64,000 nt of DNA from Bacillus sp. S3. GTDB taxonomy: Bacteria > Bacillota > Bacilli > Bacillales > Cytobacillaceae. The translations under genes and the position numbers were made by a program. The stretch lies in the NCBI RefSeq assembly GCF_005154805.1, contig NZ_CP039727.1, positions 1,237,501 through 1,301,500 on the forward strand, in the 5' to 3' direction. The notes under the pieces were generated by a model. That model saw nothing but the letters and a program-made list of their open reading frames with translations, made no database searches and was not told the origin of the DNA. Positions 1 through 8,893 of the stretch are shown one piece after another; the stretch's first letter is position 1; each line of letters begins with the position of its first letter.

Positions 1-89
1 GAAACCTGATGGAAAAACTGCAAATGAAAACCCGGCCTGAGTTAGTGGAATATGCCGTTAAAAAGGGGTTATTAGGTTATGGTATTTAA
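1..89 (+). CDS. NarL/LuxR-type response regulator, C-terminal end (partial)
   Basis: Only the last 28 codons are present; the frame enters at base 3 and stops with TAA at 87-89. The peptide contains NLMEKLQMKTRPELVEYAVK followed by a short tail, which is the end of a LuxR/NarL-type helix-turn-helix in which a recognition helix is followed by residues that support dimerisation. The gene runs straight into a GAF gene and a histidine kinase on the same strand, so it is most likely the cognate regulator of that kinase. The receiver domain lies outside the window and cannot be checked. Confidence 0.75.
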   Translation, partial: NLMEKLQMKTRPELVEYAVKKGLLGYGI

Positions 90-104
90 GGAGAATTGCC
101 TCTG

Positions 105-554
105 ATGAAAGAAATAAAGGATTTGGAAGCAGTTACGGACTTATGTAATAAATTGATGACTGAAGTGAATAGCGATTTTGTCGCTCTTGCATTCCAAAAT
201 GAATCTGGACCTGACGTCAGGTGGCTTTATGCAGCGGGCAATTTAAATGATAAGTACCAACGAATAACGGTCCGTTTCGGAAAAGGAATTGCCGGGAAAG
301 TGATTTCAAGTGGCAGCCCGATGATGATGACAAACTTTCCACAGGATATTTTAGGAAAAGTGACCGATTATCCTATCGCACTTGCTGAAAAACTGGTGTC
401 CTCTTATGCGGTTCCTTTATTTTTTCATTCTGTTCCTAAAGGAGTATTGCTCGTGGGAAAACGAGAGAGCTATTCTTTTAATGAAGCGGAGCAGGATCAG
501 GTAAAGGAAGCTGCGCTATCCTTGGAGCAATTTTTAAAAGAGCACGTTTTGTGA
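105..554 (+). CDS. GAF-domain protein, NreA-like
   Basis: Soluble protein of 149 residues made of one GAF domain. Residues such as GKGIAGKVISSG and the later YAVPLFF and GVLLVGKRESYSF stretches match the core strands of small-molecule-binding GAF domains. Single-domain GAF proteins of this size beside a NarL-type kinase/regulator pair are known as NreA, the nitrate receptor of the staphylococcal NreABC oxygen/nitrate system; that identity is an inference from size and context. ATG at 105 is preferred over TTG at 96 because AAGGAG at 88-93 is then 11 bases away rather than 2. The gene lies 15 bases after the regulator and its TGA precedes the kinase start by 14 bases, so the three genes should be one operon. 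Confidence 0.7.
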   Translation: MKEIKDLEAVTDLCNKLMTEVNSDFVALAFQNESGPDVRWLYAAGNLNDKYQRITVRFGKGIAGKVISSGSPMMMTNFPQDILGKVTDYPIALAEKLVSSYAVPLFFHSVPKGVLLVGKRESYSFNEAEQDQVKEAALSLEQFLKEHVL

Positions 555-568
555 TGCGGAGGATGGAA

Positions 569-1588
569 ATGGATAGAGAAATTCAGCAAACAAAAAATGA
601 ACTGATAGATTATAAATTTGCCCTTGATGCATCTTCGATTGTTGCGATCACTGATTCAAGGGGTATGATTACATATGTGAATGATCAATTTTGCCATATT
701 TCCAAGTATTCACGGGAAGAACTTTTGGGTCAGGACCATCGAATTATCAATTCCGGTTATCATTCTCGGAACTTTTTTAAACAGATGTGGCAAACGATTG
801 GGACGGGGAAGGTTTGGAAAGGTGAAATTTGCAATTTAGCAAAAGATGGAACTTATTATTGGGTTGATACAACGATTGTTCCATTCTTAAACGAACAGAG
901 TAAGCCATATCAATATGTAGCGATTCGCTACGAAATTACAGAGCGAAAGCGTGTAGAACAGGAATTACAGAAAATGATGACAACCATCATTGATGTACAG
1001 GAAGAGGAAAGAAAGCGCTTGTCACGAAATTTACATGATGGAATTGGGCAAAATCTTTATAGCCACCTTATAACCATCAACCGGCTCCATTCTCAAATGG
1101 ATCATCCATTGCTAGACCAGATGCAAATGGAAGCAACCCAATTAATTGAGGAAATCCGCGAAATTTCCTGGGAACTGCGGCCGTCTGTTTTAGATGACCT
1201 TGGTTTAGTACCAGCCATCCGTTCCTATTTATCCCGTTATTCAGACCATTACCATATCGATGTTTATTTTGATTGCGTTTTGAACCGGCGCCTAGATATC
1301 AGTATAGAACTGACAATTTACCGAATTATTCAGGAGGCGTTGACCAATATTCGTAAATATGCGGAAGTTTCGGACGCCACCGTGATTATTAGAGAGCTGG
1401 ATGATGTGGTACGGGTAATGATTGAAGACAAGGGGAAGGGGTTTAACATGGATGAGCGTTCGTCTGGAGTCGGTCTATTCAGCATGGATGAAAGAGCTCG
1501 CTCTGTTGGCGGTGAACTTACCATTAACGCTGTACCAGGGAAGGGAACCAAAATCATCTTGGAAGTACCCATTTCTACACAACAGTAA
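569..1588 (+). CDS. PAS-domain sensor histidine kinase, NarL-family partner (HisKA_3 type)
   Basis: Cytoplasmic kinase of 339 residues with no membrane segment. A PAS domain occupies about residues 20-125. It is followed by the HisKA_3 dimerisation/phosphoacceptor segment EEERKRLSRNLHDGIGQ with His156, then a HATPase domain with EALTNIRKYA (N box), DKGKGF and GVGLFSMDER (G boxes). The architecture equals staphylococcal NreB, but the PAS domain holds only two cysteines (about 42 and 88) instead of the four that bind the NreB [4Fe-4S] cluster, so the signal must differ or another cofactor is used. The start at 569 follows GGAGG at 558-562; the in-frame GTG at 551 overlaps the GAF stop and has no ribosome binding site. 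It probably phosphorylates the regulator ending at base 89. Confidence 0.8.
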   Translation: MDREIQQTKNELIDYKFALDASSIVAITDSRGMITYVNDQFCHISKYSREELLGQDHRIINSGYHSRNFFKQMWQTIGTGKVWKGEICNLAKDGTYYWVDTTIVPFLNEQSKPYQYVAIRYEITERKRVEQELQKMMTTIIDVQEEERKRLSRNLHDGIGQNLYSHLITINRLHSQMDHPLLDQMQMEATQLIEEIREISWELRPSVLDDLGLVPAIRSYLSRYSDHYHIDVYFDCVLNRRLDISIELTIYRIIQEALTNIRKYAEVSDATVIIRELDDVVRVMIEDKGKGFNMDERSSGVGLFSMDERARSVGGELTINAVPGKGTKIILEVPISTQQ

Positions 1589-1617
1589 AAGAGGATGTCT
1601 TAATGGACATCCTCTTT
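1588..1617. terminator. bidirectional intrinsic terminator
   Basis: A 12-bp perfect stem, 1588-1599 with 1606-1617, and a six-base loop lies between the convergent kinase and glnS genes. It has A-rich and T-rich flanks, so it can serve both strands. Confidence 0.8.
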
Positions 1618-1634
1618 CTACGTTAACATTGTTC

Positions 1635-3290
1635 TTATAGTTTAAAGGAGCTTTTTAATGAAACAATCCGGTTAAACACTAGTTTGTCCACTGTTGTATC
1701 CTTAGGATCGACGTTGAAGTAGCCGTGTCTAAAGAATTGGAACTTTTCCTGTGGTCTGCTTTCTCTCATGTTTGGTTCAACAAAGCCCTGCAGTACTTCC
1801 AATGAGTTTGGATTGACATGATCAAGGAATGTTTTTCCCTCGTCAGCATCTTCTTCCGTTTCGTCCAAAATTAACGGTTCATATAAACGGAATTCAGCAG
1901 GAACGGCATGGGTTACTTCTACCCAATGAATGGTTCCTTTTACTTTTCGGCCAGTAAAGCCGGTGCCGGATTTTGTTTCTGGATCATAGCTGCAGCGCAG
2001 TTCTACTACCTCGCCGTTTGCATCCTTAATGATTTCTTCACATTTAATGAAATAGGCATTCTTCAAGCGAACCTCATTACCTGGGAACAAGCGGAAATAT
2101 TTTTTTGGCGGATCTTCCATGAAATCATCTTTTTCGATATAAACCTCACGGGAAAATGGGATTTTACGCATGCCCATTTCTGGATTCTCCGGATTGATTT
2201 CGGCATCGAGCAATTCAATTTGACCTTCCGGGTAATTCGTAATGACTACCTTTAATGGGTTAATCACACCCATTGTCCGTGGTGCCTTTAATTTCAAATC
2301 CTCGCGGACAAAGTGTTCAAGCATTTGTGAATCAACCGTACTATTATTTTTCGTAACAGCGGTTTCGCTTACAAAGGCACGGATGGACTCAGGGGTAAAC
2401 CCTTTTCTTCTCATTCCGGAGACGGTTGGCATCCTCGGGTCATCCCAGCCATCCACAAAGCCTTCGTCTACCAATTGTTTAAGCTTCCGTTTACTCATCA
2501 CGGTATTGGAGACGTTTAAACGGCCAAATTCAATTTGCTGTGGTGTGTTCGCCATTTCGCACTTTTCGACAACCCAATTATAAAGCGGGCGTTGATCCTC
2601 AAATTCGATCGTACAAATCGAATGGGTAACACCTTCAATCGCATCTTCTAATGGGTGTGCGAAAGCATACATCGGATAAATGCACCATTTGTCCCCCGTG
2701 TTATGATGTGATGTATGGGAAATCCGATAAATAACCGGGTCGCGCAAATTGATATTTGGTGAGCTCATATCAATTTTGGCTCTCAGAACTTTCTGGCCAT
2801 TGTCGAATTCACCAGCGCGCATCCGTTTAAATAAATCCAGGTTTTCCTCAATGGAACGCTCGCGGTATGGACTGTTCTTTCCAGGTTCCGTCAGTGTGCC
2901 GCGATATTCGCGGATTTCATCAGCAGACAGATCATCAACATATGCCAGTCCTTTTTCAATTAATAGAATGGCTCTATTGTACATTTCCTCGAAATAATTG
3001 GAGGCAAAATATAAATTATCCCATTCAAAACCAAGCCATTTTACGTCTTCCTTGATGGAATTTACATATTCGATATCTTCCTTTGAAGGGTTGGTATCGT
3101 CAAACCGCAAATTCGTTTTCCCATTAAACTCATCTGCTAATCCGAAGTTTAGAATGATTGATTTTGCATGTCCTATATGTAAATACCCGTTTGGTTCTGG
3201 AGGAAAACGAGTGACGATTTCTTGGTGCTTACCTGATTCTAAATCTTTTATGATAATATCTTTAATAAAATTACCTGTTTGATTTTCCAC
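1635..3290 (-). CDS. glnS: glutamine--tRNA ligase (GlnRS)
   Basis: Class I aminoacyl-tRNA synthetase of about 551 residues that charges tRNA-Gln directly. Visible are [15 protein letters not shown] (the HIGH signature with the ATP loop), the LRFDDTNP segment, an acceptor-binding region with [16 protein letters not shown], the KMSKS-class loop VMSKRKL and a GlnRS anticodon-binding beta-barrel C-terminus. [14 protein letters not shown] and the length point to GlnRS rather than GluRS. Most Bacillaceae lack GlnRS and form Gln-tRNA through GluRS plus the GatCAB amidotransferase, so this is an accessory or acquired gene; related enzymes do occur in some Bacillus sensu lato. The GTG at 3288-3290 is preferred because AAAGAGG lies 9 bases upstream, whereas an in-frame TTG at 3297-3299 abuts that site. 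It is monocistronic and convergent with the kinase. Confidence 0.93.
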   Translation of the reverse strand: MENQTGNFIKDIIIKDLESGKHQEIVTRFPPEPNGYLHIGHAKSIILNFGLADEFNGKTNLRFDDTNPSKEDIEYVNSIKEDVKWLGFEWDNLYFASNYFEEMYNRAILLIEKGLAYVDDLSADEIREYRGTLTEPGKNSPYRERSIEENLDLFKRMRAGEFDNGQKVLRAKIDMSSPNINLRDPVIYRISHTSHHNTGDKWCIYPMYAFAHPLEDAIEGVTHSICTIEFEDQRPLYNWVVEKCEMANTPQQIEFGRLNVSNTVMSKRKLKQLVDEGFVDGWDDPRMPTVSGMRRKGFTPESIRAFVSETAVTKNNSTVDSQMLEHFVREDLKLKAPRTMGVINPLKVVITNYPEGQIELLDAEINPENPEMGMRKIPFSREVYIEKDDFMEDPPKKYFRLFPGNEVRLKNAYFIKCEEIIKDANGEVVELRCSYDPETKSGTGFTGRKVKGTIHWVEVTHAVPAEFRLYEPLILDETEEDADEGKTFLDHVNPNSLEVLQGFVEPNMRESRPQEKFQFFRHGYFNVDPKDTTVDKLVFNRIVSLKSSFKL

Positions 3291-3475
3291 CCTTTTCAAC
3301 CTCTTTCTTCAAATCTCTATTATCTATAAATACCACAAAACCTGATATTTTTCCATTGTTCCCTAGAATTCAGCAGAAAAACAGGCTAAGATAGAAAAAA
3401 TTTCAATTTAAATTGGTCAGGATGGCAGAAAAAAGCTAAAATGGGATTTATAAAAAGTGTAAGGGGGAAAGTATT

Positions 3476-4462
3476 ATGCTAAATTTTGCTACAGTTGGAA
3501 CAGGGTGGATTACTGAATCCTTTATAAAGGCGGCAAGCCTAAGCGAACGACTTCGTTTAGTTGGCGTTTATTCACGGACAGAGGAGAAGGCGAAGAAACT
3601 TGCCGATCAATTTAAAGCACCGTACTATTATACGAATGTGGAAGAAATGGCGAAAAGCGAAGAGTTTCAGGCTGTTTATATCGCTTCCCCTAATTCCCTC
3701 CATTTTGAACAAGCATTAACCTTTTTGAAAAATAAAAAACATGTCATCTGTGAAAAACCAATTTTTTCAAATACGGCTGAATTGCAAGAGGCATACCAAA
3801 CAGCTGAAGAAAATGGAGTATATTTATTCGAAGCCATTCGCAATATTCATACACCTAATTTTAAAATTTTAAAGGAACAGCTTCATTTAGCTGGAAAGCT
3901 GAGAAGTGCGATACTTCCTTATATTCAATATTCCTCCCGATATGATTTATTTTTGCAAGGGGAGGTGCCAAATATTTTCTCTGCGAAATACTCAGGTGGA
4001 GCGCTCGTTGATTTAGGCGTGTATCCGCTGTATGTAGCAGTAGGTTTGTTTGGTGAGCCAAAGAAAGTTACCTATCATCCGGTGTTGTTAAGCAGCGGTG
4101 TGGATGGAAGCGGCACGCTTGTATTGGAGTATGAGGAATTCGTTTGTACCATTCTATGTTCAAAGATCTCCCATTCCGAACTTCCATGTGAAATCCACGG
4201 AGAAGCGGGGACATTTGTCCTTGAAGATGCAGCGCCAATTTCCGAGATCACCTTTATTGACAGCCATAAAAAGGAAAGGAAACGATTAGGTACCGCACAG
4301 GAAGAACAAGACATGGTATACGAGTGTATCAATATTGCCCAAATAATTGAAACGAACGATGATCAAGAATATAAACAGCTAAAGGGCTGGAGTGAAATAG
4401 TTCTGCGAATTACAGAAGAAGCCAGGAAGCAAAATAACATCGTTTTTGACGTAGAGAAATAA
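3476..4462 (+). CDS. Gfo/Idh/MocA-family NAD(P)-dependent oxidoreductase, YulF/IolU-like
   Basis: Protein of 328 residues with an N-terminal Rossmann fold (ATVGTGWIT nucleotide-binding turn, then VYSRTEEKAKKLADQF) and the family signature CEKPIFSN that carries the conserved Lys of the EKP motif. The C-terminal half has the mixed-sheet dehydrogenase domain with GGALVDLGVYPLY. B. subtilis YulF (IolU), a scyllo-inositol dehydrogenase, has the same size and the same unusual GTxWIT turn; the substrate here cannot be read from sequence. The ATG at 3476 follows AAGGGGGAAAG. It stands alone with its own terminator and no inositol genes nearby. Confidence 0.8.
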   Translation: MLNFATVGTGWITESFIKAASLSERLRLVGVYSRTEEKAKKLADQFKAPYYYTNVEEMAKSEEFQAVYIASPNSLHFEQALTFLKNKKHVICEKPIFSNTAELQEAYQTAEENGVYLFEAIRNIHTPNFKILKEQLHLAGKLRSAILPYIQYSSRYDLFLQGEVPNIFSAKYSGGALVDLGVYPLYVAVGLFGEPKKVTYHPVLLSSGVDGSGTLVLEYEEFVCTILCSKISHSELPCEIHGEAGTFVLEDAAPISEITFIDSHKKERKRLGTAQEEQDMVYECINIAQIIETNDDQEYKQLKGWSEIVLRITEEARKQNNIVFDVEK

Positions 4463-4465
4463 GAG

Positions 4466-4497
4466 AATGCCAGTGGAATTAATAATCCACTGGCATT
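4466..4497 (+). terminator. intrinsic terminator
   Basis: A 12-bp stem AATGCCAGTGGA (4466-4477) pairs with 4486-4497 right after the dehydrogenase stop codon. Confidence 0.7.
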
Positions 4498-4643
4498 TGC
4501 TATTTTGAAGCCTTCTTTCATTCATTATCTTCCAAGGGTAGCAAGTGGTGTAAACTGCTTACGTAGTTAATTTACCAAAAATAAAATTTTTTTTGACAGA
4601 ATTAAGTTGCTAATGTGACATCTTTTTGAAATGAACGGTTTCG

Positions 4644-4657
4644 ATGATTTATATCAC
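4644..4657. promoter_or_regulatory. FNR-like palindrome upstream of the polyferredoxin
   Basis: The sequence ATGATTTATATCAC contains the perfect core TGAT-N4-ATCA of the E. coli-type FNR site TTGAT-N4-ATCAA, with one mismatch at the outermost base of each half. It lies about 58 bases before the polyferredoxin start. The window encodes a matching FNR-type regulator. The link is an inference. Confidence 0.45.
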
Positions 4658-4714
4658 ATACCCTGTTTTTTCCGTTAATTATAGTTAAGGTAACGAAAGA
4701 ATGGAGGAAACGGT

Positions 4715-5731
4715 ATGAAGTCAAAAGCATGGTATCGAAAACAGTTGAAACGTAAGCCCGTACAAATTACAAGATATATCGTCCAGGCTGTGTTTCTGTT
4801 GTTTTTACTATATGTGGGCCTGCAGTTTTATCAGTTTTATCAGCATTTTGTAACCGATGGAAGAACCCCCTTTGTCGAACGGCCATCCGCTGTTGAGGGG
4901 TTTTTGCCAATCAGTGCCTTGGTTGCTTTGAAGGTTTGGCTGACAAGTGGAGATTTTGATGTGATTCATCCAGCAGGGCTTGTGCTGCTCTCATTTTTTG
5001 TTGGGGCCGGAATTCTTTTTCGTAAATCCTTTTGCAGTTGGATTTGCCCTGTTGGAACGGCAAACGAACTAATTGCCTGGCTTGGCAGGAAGTTGTTTAA
5101 AAGAAACTTTGACATGCCCCACTGGCTTGTTTGGTTTTTAACACCGATCAAATATGTCTTACTTTTATTCTTTATCGCAATGGTTCTTCAAATGGATATC
5201 TTTAGTGCAAAAAGCTTTCTCGTGGATCCTTATAATAAAGTTTCTGACGTGAAAATGTTATTACTATTCTTAAATATTGGCGGCTTTACATTAAAGTTTA
5301 TAATTGTCGTCTTTATTCTGTCATTATTCTTCAGAAATTTTTGGTGCCGCTTCTTATGCCCGTATGGTGCCTTGATTGGTCTAGGTTCTATCTTTAGAAT
5401 CACCAAAATTGAGCGAAATGAAGACACCTGTACAAACTGCGAAATGTGTACAAAGGTTTGTCCGCAAAGATTGCAGGTTCATAAGCTTGAAAAGGTGAAC
5501 TCACTGAATTGCTCCGCCTGCATGTCTTGTGTGGAAGCCTGTCCGGTTAAGGATACTTTGAACATGACGGTTGCGGGTAAAAAGTCCAATAAATGGTTCA
5601 TTCCAGTTACCTTCTTTGTTCTGTTCTTCGTGGTAATTGGAATCGCCAAAATAACGGGTCACTGGGACACCGTTATTTCCTATCAGGAGTGGAAAGAATT
5701 GATTCCAAATGCCCGTTATATCGGTCATTAA
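4715..5731 (+). CDS. membrane polyferredoxin, NapH/NosR C-terminal-like 4Fe-4S protein
   Basis: Integral membrane electron-transfer protein of 338 residues. After a basic N-terminus come about five hydrophobic segments. Two CxxxCP motifs, SWICPVG and RFLCPYGA, follow membrane segments as in NapH and the C-terminal half of NosR. Two classical 4Fe-4S clusters are then formed by CTNCEMCTKVCP and CSACMSCVEACP around residues 240-285, and a final membrane segment follows. Family members pass electrons from the quinone pool to periplasmic or extracytoplasmic reductases or assembly factors; no partner reductase gene is next to it. The ATG follows GGAGG. An FNR-like palindrome sits upstream, consistent with oxygen-limited expression. 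Confidence 0.8.
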   Translation: MKSKAWYRKQLKRKPVQITRYIVQAVFLLFLLYVGLQFYQFYQHFVTDGRTPFVERPSAVEGFLPISALVALKVWLTSGDFDVIHPAGLVLLSFFVGAGILFRKSFCSWICPVGTANELIAWLGRKLFKRNFDMPHWLVWFLTPIKYVLLLFFIAMVLQMDIFSAKSFLVDPYNKVSDVKMLLLFLNIGGFTLKFIIVVFILSLFFRNFWCRFLCPYGALIGLGSIFRITKIERNEDTCTNCEMCTKVCPQRLQVHKLEKVNSLNCSACMSCVEACPVKDTLNMTVAGKKSNKWFIPVTFFVLFFVVIGIAKITGHWDTVISYQEWKELIPNARYIGH

Positions 5732-5880
5732 GAATCGATCACAAAAATGCAGCCTCCAAGAAACTTATAAATTTATTTCGAAAATAGCCAAAAGTTCAAA
5801 GATAATTCATTGGATAATACTGGTATGTATTAGTATCATAGAATTATAATTGTTTACTACTTTCTAGGGAGGGATTAACC

Positions 5881-6246
5881 TTGGCAAAAGTGATTAATGA
5901 GTATTCATTACCTGAACTAATGGAAAGAATTGAAGAAATCTTTAATGAAAATCCGGCACCAATTAAGGGCTTTAACGGAATTGTTCAGTATGATGTTCAC
6001 GGTGAAGAGACAGGGACCTACCAGCATTATTTTCAGGAGGGTAAACTGACAATTAAGGAGGGCGTGGAAACTACCCCTGATGTAACGATGGCCTTATCCT
6101 ATGATAATTTCAAAAAATTCGTCTTAGGAAAACAAAGTGGTGCCGTTGCATTATTAACAGGGAAGGTAAAGGCCAAAGGTGATATTAGCAAAGGAATGAA
6201 AATAGAAACCATTCTTCGGAAATACAATATTAAGGAACCATTTTAA
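5881..6246 (+). CDS. SCP2 sterol-binding domain protein
   Basis: Small soluble protein of 121 residues that is a single SCP2 (sterol carrier protein 2) fold: an N-terminal helix, then strands YDVHGEETGTYQHYFQEG and a C-terminal helical part with ALLTGKVKAKGDISKGMKI, the typical GKxKxxGD signature. Such proteins bind fatty acyl chains or other lipids in a hydrophobic tunnel; the ligand is unknown. The start is TTG at 5881, supported by AGGGAGGG at about 5867-5874. It is a single-gene unit between a promoter region with an ATACT-N10-AGTAT inverted repeat at 5817-5836 and a strong terminator. Confidence 0.82.
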   Translation: MAKVINEYSLPELMERIEEIFNENPAPIKGFNGIVQYDVHGEETGTYQHYFQEGKLTIKEGVETTPDVTMALSYDNFKKFVLGKQSGAVALLTGKVKAKGDISKGMKIETILRKYNIKEPF

Positions 6247-6273
6247 GCACTGCAAATAGAATACAAATCAGGC

Positions 6274-6313
6274 AAAGAGACAAAGCGGGGGTATCACCTG
6301 CTTTGTCTCTTTT
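6274..6313 (+). terminator. intrinsic terminator
   Basis: AAAGAGACAAAGC pairs with GCTTTGTCTCTTT, extended by a G-U and two G-C pairs, then T residues, 27 bases after the SCP2 gene. Confidence 0.85.
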
Positions 6314-6389
6314 TATTTACCTGAAATGGAAATTCACCCAGCCCAGACTTTTTCATATACATATAGAAAAGTAAAATGGGTGAGTTTTA

Positions 6390-8147
6390 ATGGCGGAACG
6401 TGATAGTGATTGGATCTATTGGATTTTAGATGCGTTCGAAGCAAGAGCGGTTTATCTTTTCCCCGCTCCATTAAAAGAAATTGGCGGTATCAAGTGGGGA
6501 TATATGAATGAGAAAGGGAAGTTTGTTCTGCCGCCAATTTATTCCATAGCCGGAGATTTTCAGGACAATGGCCTGGCTATTGTAAGACTGATGGATAAAG
6601 CGGGCATCATTGATGACACGGGTTATTTTATTGTGAAACCGAAATATGACACAATTGAACCGTTTTCAGAAGGCCGGGCAGTCGTCAATGACCAGCATGG
6701 GTTCAAGGTCATTGATGAAAGCGGTAAGGAAATTACTGAAAAAGCCTATACTGTCATTTTTCCGGAGTATAAGGAAGGGCGTTTGATAGTAGAAGAAACA
6801 GCAGACGATGGACAGTACCTGCATGGATATTTGAATAAGAGAGGGAAAGTGGTCATTCCGATTATCTATCAATCTGCCAGCGAATTTACGGAAGGGAAAG
6901 CCATTGTAAAAACAAAGAATGGACCCTATGAACTCATTGATCTTACTGGAAAGGTATTACAATCGTATCCTTTTGCTTTTGTCGATCAGTATGGTCAAGA
7001 CCTGCTTGTATATAAAAAGAAGGATGATGGGAAACTTGGATATATTGATGAACATGGCAAAACCGTTATTGAACCCCGGTTCTCAAGTGCAGAGTCATTT
7101 ATAGACGACAGGGCTATTGTTAGTGTGGCAGATAAAAATATCGTCCATTATGGCTTAATTGATAGAAAAGGGAATTTTATCATAAAACCCAAATATACCA
7201 GTATTCAAAATCTTGGTGATAATCGGTTTGCGATTGGAAAAGATTTGGCCCCCGAGCTGCCATGTATAAGGTCCATTTATGCTTTAGCTGATTCCGAGGG
7301 TCATATTCTAACGGGATTTATTTTTTATGAAATGAACCATTTTCAAGATGGGCTGGCGTCAGTCTCTGATGATCAGTATACCTTTTTTATTGATAAGAAT
7401 GGGAAGCGGATGGAACATCTTCCGATGGTCAGCGGAAGCGGTTGGCTGAGCTTTGAGAAAACGCTAATCAAGTGTGATGTTGATCAGCGCCTACAGTATT
7501 TTAATCGAAATGGTGATTTGGTCTGGAAGCAAGAGACCACTATCCGATTAAATGATCACTTTTCTGTGGTCGAGTATAAATACAGGCCGAATAGAGAATA
7601 TGTCGTCTATTATCCACAGATTCAGGGCATGACAAAGTCAGAAAATGTGAATCAGGCATTAAAGGTAATGGCGGGTGTTAAACCTGTACCAGCTCATCAG
7701 AAGTTGGTGTCGAATTATACCGGGGATTATGACATTACTTTATACAAGAAAAACTTGCTCGTGATTGAAATTACAGGCTACGACTACACATTTTGTGCGG
7801 CCCATGGGATGCCTGTTAAAAAATATGCTCATATTAATCTTTTGAATGGATCAATGTATCAGCTAAAGGATCTGTTTAAACCCGGAAGCCCCTACGTAAA
7901 GGTGATAAGTGATAGTATACGGGATCAAATGAAAAGTAATGACGAATTTTCTTATCTTTTTCCTGATGAGTACCACGGAATTAAGGCAGATCAATTGTTT
8001 TTTATTAGTGAGAGCGGCCTTAATATTTATTTTAATCCCTATGAAATTGCCGCTTTTGCGGCAGGATTCCCAACCTTTACAATCTCTTTTGATGAACTAA
8101 AAGAAATCATTGATCGAAGTGGTGAATTTTGGCAATCTTTTCACTGA
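6390..8147 (+). CDS. WG-repeat protein with C-terminal DUF3298 domain
   Basis: Protein of 585 residues without a signal peptide. The N-terminal ~350 residues contain at least six WG (KWG) repeats, each of the form G(Y/L)(I/M)(N/D)xxGKxV(I/L)xPxYxxxxxFxxGxAxV, for example GYMNEKGKFVLPPIY, GYLNKRGKVVIPIIY and GYIDEHGKTVIEPRF. The last ~90 residues (LKDLFKPGSPYVKVISDSI through NPYEIAAFAAGFPTFTI) match DUF3298, the domain at the C-terminus of the anti-sigma factor RsiV. WG-repeat proteins are thought to be beta-rich binding scaffolds; no enzymatic role is indicated. The start has only a weak GGGTGAG site. It is monocistronic. Confidence 0.82.
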   Translation: MAERDSDWIYWILDAFEARAVYLFPAPLKEIGGIKWGYMNEKGKFVLPPIYSIAGDFQDNGLAIVRLMDKAGIIDDTGYFIVKPKYDTIEPFSEGRAVVNDQHGFKVIDESGKEITEKAYTVIFPEYKEGRLIVEETADDGQYLHGYLNKRGKVVIPIIYQSASEFTEGKAIVKTKNGPYELIDLTGKVLQSYPFAFVDQYGQDLLVYKKKDDGKLGYIDEHGKTVIEPRFSSAESFIDDRAIVSVADKNIVHYGLIDRKGNFIIKPKYTSIQNLGDNRFAIGKDLAPELPCIRSIYALADSEGHILTGFIFYEMNHFQDGLASVSDDQYTFFIDKNGKRMEHLPMVSGSGWLSFEKTLIKCDVDQRLQYFNRNGDLVWKQETTIRLNDHFSVVEYKYRPNREYVVYYPQIQGMTKSENVNQALKVMAGVKPVPAHQKLVSNYTGDYDITLYKKNLLVIEITGYDYTFCAAHGMPVKKYAHINLLNGSMYQLKDLFKPGSPYVKVISDSIRDQMKSNDEFSYLFPDEYHGIKADQLFFISESGLNIYFNPYEIAAFAAGFPTFTISFDELKEIIDRSGEFWQSFH

Positions 8148-8149
8148 CA

Positions 8150-8180
8150 TGGCAGGAGTCTGGGCTGTGCCATTTTTTCT
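8150..8180 (+). terminator. intrinsic terminator
   Basis: ATGGCA (8150-8155) pairs with TGCCAT (8169-8174) and is followed by a run of six T residues, just after the WG-repeat gene. Confidence 0.55.
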
Positions 8181-8265
8181 TTCAAAATTTCCCGAAATAA
8201 TAGAAAGGGACTGGGCAATATGAAATAATGAGGGAATAGCAATTAGAGGATTGGAGTGGATCAGG

Positions 8266-8886
8266 ATGAGGATTTTTGATGTTTCAAGGAGGATGGAAAA
8301 CGGCATGCCGGTCTGGCCGGGAGATACTGCTTTTCAGTACGAGATATCGTGGCCAATGGAGGAAAGTGAATCTGTAAATGTCGGCAGTCTAACATTAAGT
8401 ACGCACACGGGAACACATGTGGACGCCCCTTTTCATTTCGATCAAGACGGCAAACGAATCATTGAACTGGATTTAAGCCTTTATATTGGCCCTGCTAGAG
8501 TAATAGATATGATTGGAAAAGAAAGTATTGGTCCCGCTGATTTGAACGATATTGACTTGGCTGGCTGTAAAAGAGTGTTATTTCGGACGTTGGCATGGGT
8601 AAATCCAAGCAAGTTTCCCGAGAAAATCCCACATATTGAACCGGACCTTGCTCCGTTTTTAGCTAGTAAGGGAGTTAAACTGGTGGGATTGGATGTCCCT
8701 TCCGTGGACCCAATCGACAGCAAAGAGCTGCCGGCCCATCACAGCTTGAATAAAAACGGAATACACATACTAGAGTCACTCACACTAGACAACATCAAAC
8801 CCGGCGACTACGAACTAATCGCCCTCCCCCTGCCCCTCGTCGAAGGAGACGGCAGCCCCGTCCGAGCCATCTTAAGACAGTGGTAA
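8266..8886 (+). CDS. kynB: cyclase-family protein, kynurenine formamidase (KynB)-like
   Basis: Metal-dependent hydrolase of 206 residues. The family motif HTGTHVDAPFHF (HxGTHxDxPxHF) that binds two metal ions is intact, and the N-terminus FDVSRRMENGMPVWPGDT is typical of bacterial KynB, which hydrolyses N-formylkynurenine to kynurenine. No other kynurenine-pathway gene is nearby, so the true substrate could be another arylformamide. ATG at 8266 is chosen over the in-frame TTG at 8251 because GGAG at 8252-8255 then has normal spacing. The 3' end of the gene switches to C-rich codons (ALPLPLVEGDGS) and a palindromic repeat follows immediately. Confidence 0.75.
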   Translation: MRIFDVSRRMENGMPVWPGDTAFQYEISWPMEESESVNVGSLTLSTHTGTHVDAPFHFDQDGKRIIELDLSLYIGPARVIDMIGKESIGPADLNDIDLAGCKRVLFRTLAWVNPSKFPEKIPHIEPDLAPFLASKGVKLVGLDVPSVDPIDSKELPAHHSLNKNGIHILESLTLDNIKPGDYELIALPLPLVEGDGSPVRAILRQW

Positions 8887-8893
8887 GATGAAA

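Noticed and set aside
4612..4660. TGTGA and TCACA half-sites as a Bacillus-type Fnr site before the polyferredoxin
   Set aside because: The half-sites are more than 30 bases apart, not separated by six bases as required; the TGAT-N4-ATCA palindrome is the better reading.
5810..5850. ATACT-N10-AGTAT inverted repeat before the SCP2 gene as a TetR-type operator
   Set aside because: Symmetric but short and A+T-rich, with no nearby regulator gene; not strong enough for a feature of its own.
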